Origin: an uncultured Chlamydiae bacterium
Lineage (GTDB): Bacteria > Chlamydiota > Chlamydiia > Chlamydiales > Rhabdochlamydiaceae
DNA length: 8,446 nucleotides
Reading direction: 5' to 3'
Assembly: GCA_945957075.1 (NCBI GenBank)
Contig: CAMFJP010000057.1
Coordinates: 1 to 8,446, forward strand
How positions within the stretch are numbered: position 1 is the first letter of the stretch; each line of letters begins with the position of its first letter. The position numbers and the translations under genes were made by a program. Of the stretch, positions 6,782 to 8,446 are shown one piece after another. Below the pieces are notes generated by a model. The model saw only the letters and a program-made list of their open reading frames with translations, searched no databases and was not told where the DNA came from.

Positions 6782-8446
6782 AAAACACCTCAAATATCAA
6801 TGTCGCAAGAGGAGGCAAAGAAAAACAAATTCCACCCTCTACGCACTTATACTCAAATAGTGTACAAGAGCCCCCATATTCTTCTCTATCTGTGCTTAGT
6901 AAAAGCTCCACCCTAGAAACAAAAGACAAAGCCATAAAATACTCGGGAACAGAGCTCGGAGTAAAATGATGAATACACAAAAGACACTGTGTGTCTGCCC
7001 GGCGCATATAAGCAATAACCCCATTTTCCCTATCGCTAAAATCGACCCATGCAAACCCACGCTCATCTGCATCATACTGCCATAAAGCAGCTGCCCCTTG
7101 ATACAGCCTATTAACATCGGCAACACAAAGCTGCAATCTTACATGCTCTTGATACTCTAAAAGATGCCAATCTATAGAACGTCCAGCATGCCATTCCCCC
7201 CATTGCCCAAACTCACAACCCATAAAAATCAGCTTCTTTCCAGGATAGCACATCATATAGCTGTAAAAAAGGCGCAGCTGCGCACATTTGCGCCACACAT
7301 CCCCTGGCATCTTGCTCAGTAAACTCCCCTTTCCATGCACCACCTCATCGTGTGAAAGAGGAAGAATAAAATGCTCCGAAAAAGCATATAACAAACCAAA
7401 AGTGAGCTCATCTTGATGATGAAAGCGAAATAAAGGATCCCGTTTCATATAACGAATCGCATCGTGCATCCATCCCAAATTCCACTTAAGATCAAAGCCA
7501 AGCCCTCCTTGCTCCACAGGCAAAGTCACCCCAAAGAAGGTTGTAGACTCCTCAGCACACATCCAAACAGAGGGAAAATATGTGTGCACAATACTATTGA
7601 GATGTTTTAAAAAAGCAATTGCCTCCAAGTTTTCATGCCCACCGTGAATGTTTGCAACCCACTCCCCATGATTTCTTCCATAATCTGCATACAACATCGA
7701 AGCCACAGCATCCACACGAAGCCCATCCACATGCATCTTATCCAACCAAAAAAGAGCACTCGCAATTAAAAAATTGGAAACCTCACTCCTGCCATAATTG
7801 AAAATATGCGTATCCCAATGTGGATGTATCCCTTGACGCGGGTCTGCATGCTCATACAAAAAAGTGCCATCAAAATGCGCAAGAGCAAAATCATCCCGAG
7901 GAAAGTGGCCAGGCACCCAATCCAAAATCACCCCAATACCGGCCCTGTGCAAATAATCTACAAAATACTGAAAGTCTGCAGGCGTTCCAAAACGACTCGT
8001 CGCAGAAAAAAAACCAGTTACCTGATACCCCCATGATTCATCCAAAGGATGCTCCATCACAGGAAGCAGCTCCACGTGAGAAAAATGCATCGCAGTCGCA
8101 TACGCTGCAAGATCGTGTGCAAGATCACGATAATTTAAAAAGCCACCATCTGCTCTCTTATAAGAACCAAGATGAACCTCGTAGATATTCATCGGCCCTG
8201 TTTTAGAGCGTTTTTCCATCCATATCGCATCCTGCCACACAAAGTCATCCACATCCCAGACAACAGATGCCGTTTTAGGACGCAACTCACTATAAAGAGC
8301 ATAAGGGTCTGCCTTTAAAAACACCCTCCCTTGCCGATCCGTAAGTTCAAACTTGTATTTATCGCCAACACAAAGAGAAGGAATAAAACAGCCCCATACC
8401 CCACTCTCTCCCATAGGAGATAGCGGATGCTCAGCCCCCCTCCACC
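6768..8446 (-). CDS. glgB: 1,4-alpha-glucan (glycogen) branching enzyme GlgB, 5' end outside window
   Basis: GlgB is a cytoplasmic GH13 enzyme that cuts alpha-1,4 glucan chains and re-attaches them through alpha-1,6 links during glycogen synthesis. The frame stays open to the right edge; the codons before the Met at 8414 continue the family pattern (HPLSPMGESGVW), so that Met is internal. Counting it as residue 1, 548 residues remain. They cover the end of the CBM48 module (ESGVWGCFIP, KADPYA), the catalytic barrel and the C-terminal beta domain. The barrel contains DWVPGHFPRDDFALAHFDGT at 165-184. Catalytic residues are nucleophile Asp235 in LRVDAVAS, acid/base Glu288 in AEEST and Asp356 in LSHDEVVHGK. 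Their spacings of 53 and 121 equal those of E. coli GlgB (D405, E458, D526). About 160 N-terminal residues should lie beyond the window. Its stop (TGA at 6770-6768) lies within the start of ligA. Confidence 0.96.
   Translation of the reverse strand, partial: WRGAEHPLSPMGESGVWGCFIPSLCVGDKYKFELTDRQGRVFLKADPYALYSELRPKTASVVWDVDDFVWQDAIWMEKRSKTGPMNIYEVHLGSYKRADGGFLNYRDLAHDLAAYATAMHFSHVELLPVMEHPLDESWGYQVTGFFSATSRFGTPADFQYFVDYLHRAGIGVILDWVPGHFPRDDFALAHFDGTFLYEHADPRQGIHPHWDTHIFNYGRSEVSNFLIASALFWLDKMHVDGLRVDAVASMLYADYGRNHGEWVANIHGGHENLEAIAFLKHLNSIVHTYFPSVWMCAEESTTFFGVTLPVEQGGLGFDLKWNLGWMHDAIRYMKRDPLFRFHHQDELTFGLLYAFSEHFILPLSHDEVVHGKGSLLSKMPGDVWRKCAQLRLFYSYMMCYPGKKLIFMGCEFGQWGEWHAGRSIDWHLLEYQEHVRLQLCVADVNRLYQGAAALWQYDADERGFAWVDFSDRENGVIAYMRRADTQCLLCIHHFTPSSVPEYFMALSFVSRVELLLSTDREEYGGSCTLFEYKCVEGGICFSLPPLATLIFEVFFDKR
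6787..6791 (-). promoter_or_regulatory. Ribosome binding site of ligA
   Basis: On the minus strand GAGGT precedes the TTG codon at 6781-6779 by 5 nt. It sits inside the last codons of glgB and decides between two candidate TTG starts in favour of the downstream one. It is the only clear Shine-Dalgarno sequence I found at a gene start in the window. Confidence 0.6.

Noticed and set aside
7820..8206. A 128-codon plus-strand frame inside glgB
   Set aside because: It overlaps strongly conserved GlgB catalytic-barrel sequence in the opposite sense, is low-complexity (Gln, His, Pro, Lys, Asn) and has no credible start signal.

Overview
The window comes from a Gram-negative bacterium with moderate GC. 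It holds two complete genes and two genes cut by the window edges. The host is probably a member of the Chlamydiota, more likely an environmental or amoeba-associated lineage than a classical Chlamydia. That rests on the chlamydia-like wording of the LigA protein, the E. coli-type glycogen branching enzyme (glycogen genes are a feature of the phylum), and the weak or absent Shine-Dalgarno signals at two of the genes. It is an inference made from memory of the families, not a search result.

Positions 1-1452, minus strand, carry an outer-membrane two-partner-secretion transporter (TpsB, FhaC/ShlB type). It is open at the window start and breaks off just after its VRGY motif. An 86-bp AT-rich spacer (1453-1538) separates it from the divergent plus-strand gene at 1539-4784. 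That gene encodes its likely substrate, a 1081-residue TpsA exoprotein with an N-terminal haemagglutination-activity (TPS) domain. The passenger contains about 15 degenerate repeats, seven of them in an exact 29-residue register, and the protein ends in a proline-rich linker and a small cysteine-containing basic tail. Together the pair would form a type Vb secretion system that places a beta-helical adhesin-like protein on or outside the cell.

Positions 4790-8446, minus strand, hold a two-gene housekeeping block read from right to left: glgB (1,4-alpha-glucan branching enzyme, N-terminus outside the window), then ligA (NAD+-dependent DNA ligase). ligA begins inside the 3' end of glgB, probably at a TTG codon with a good ribosome binding site. 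ligA and tpsA converge tail to tail with 5 bp between their stop codons and no obvious terminator hairpin.

C exceeds G on the plus strand in every stretch I sampled in this window, whichever strand is coding. This suggests that tpsB, ligA and glgB lie on the leading strand and tpsA on the lagging strand. I saw no RNA genes, CRISPR arrays, transposases or attachment sites. The most distinctive item is the divergent TPS locus with its regular-repeat passenger and cysteine tail.
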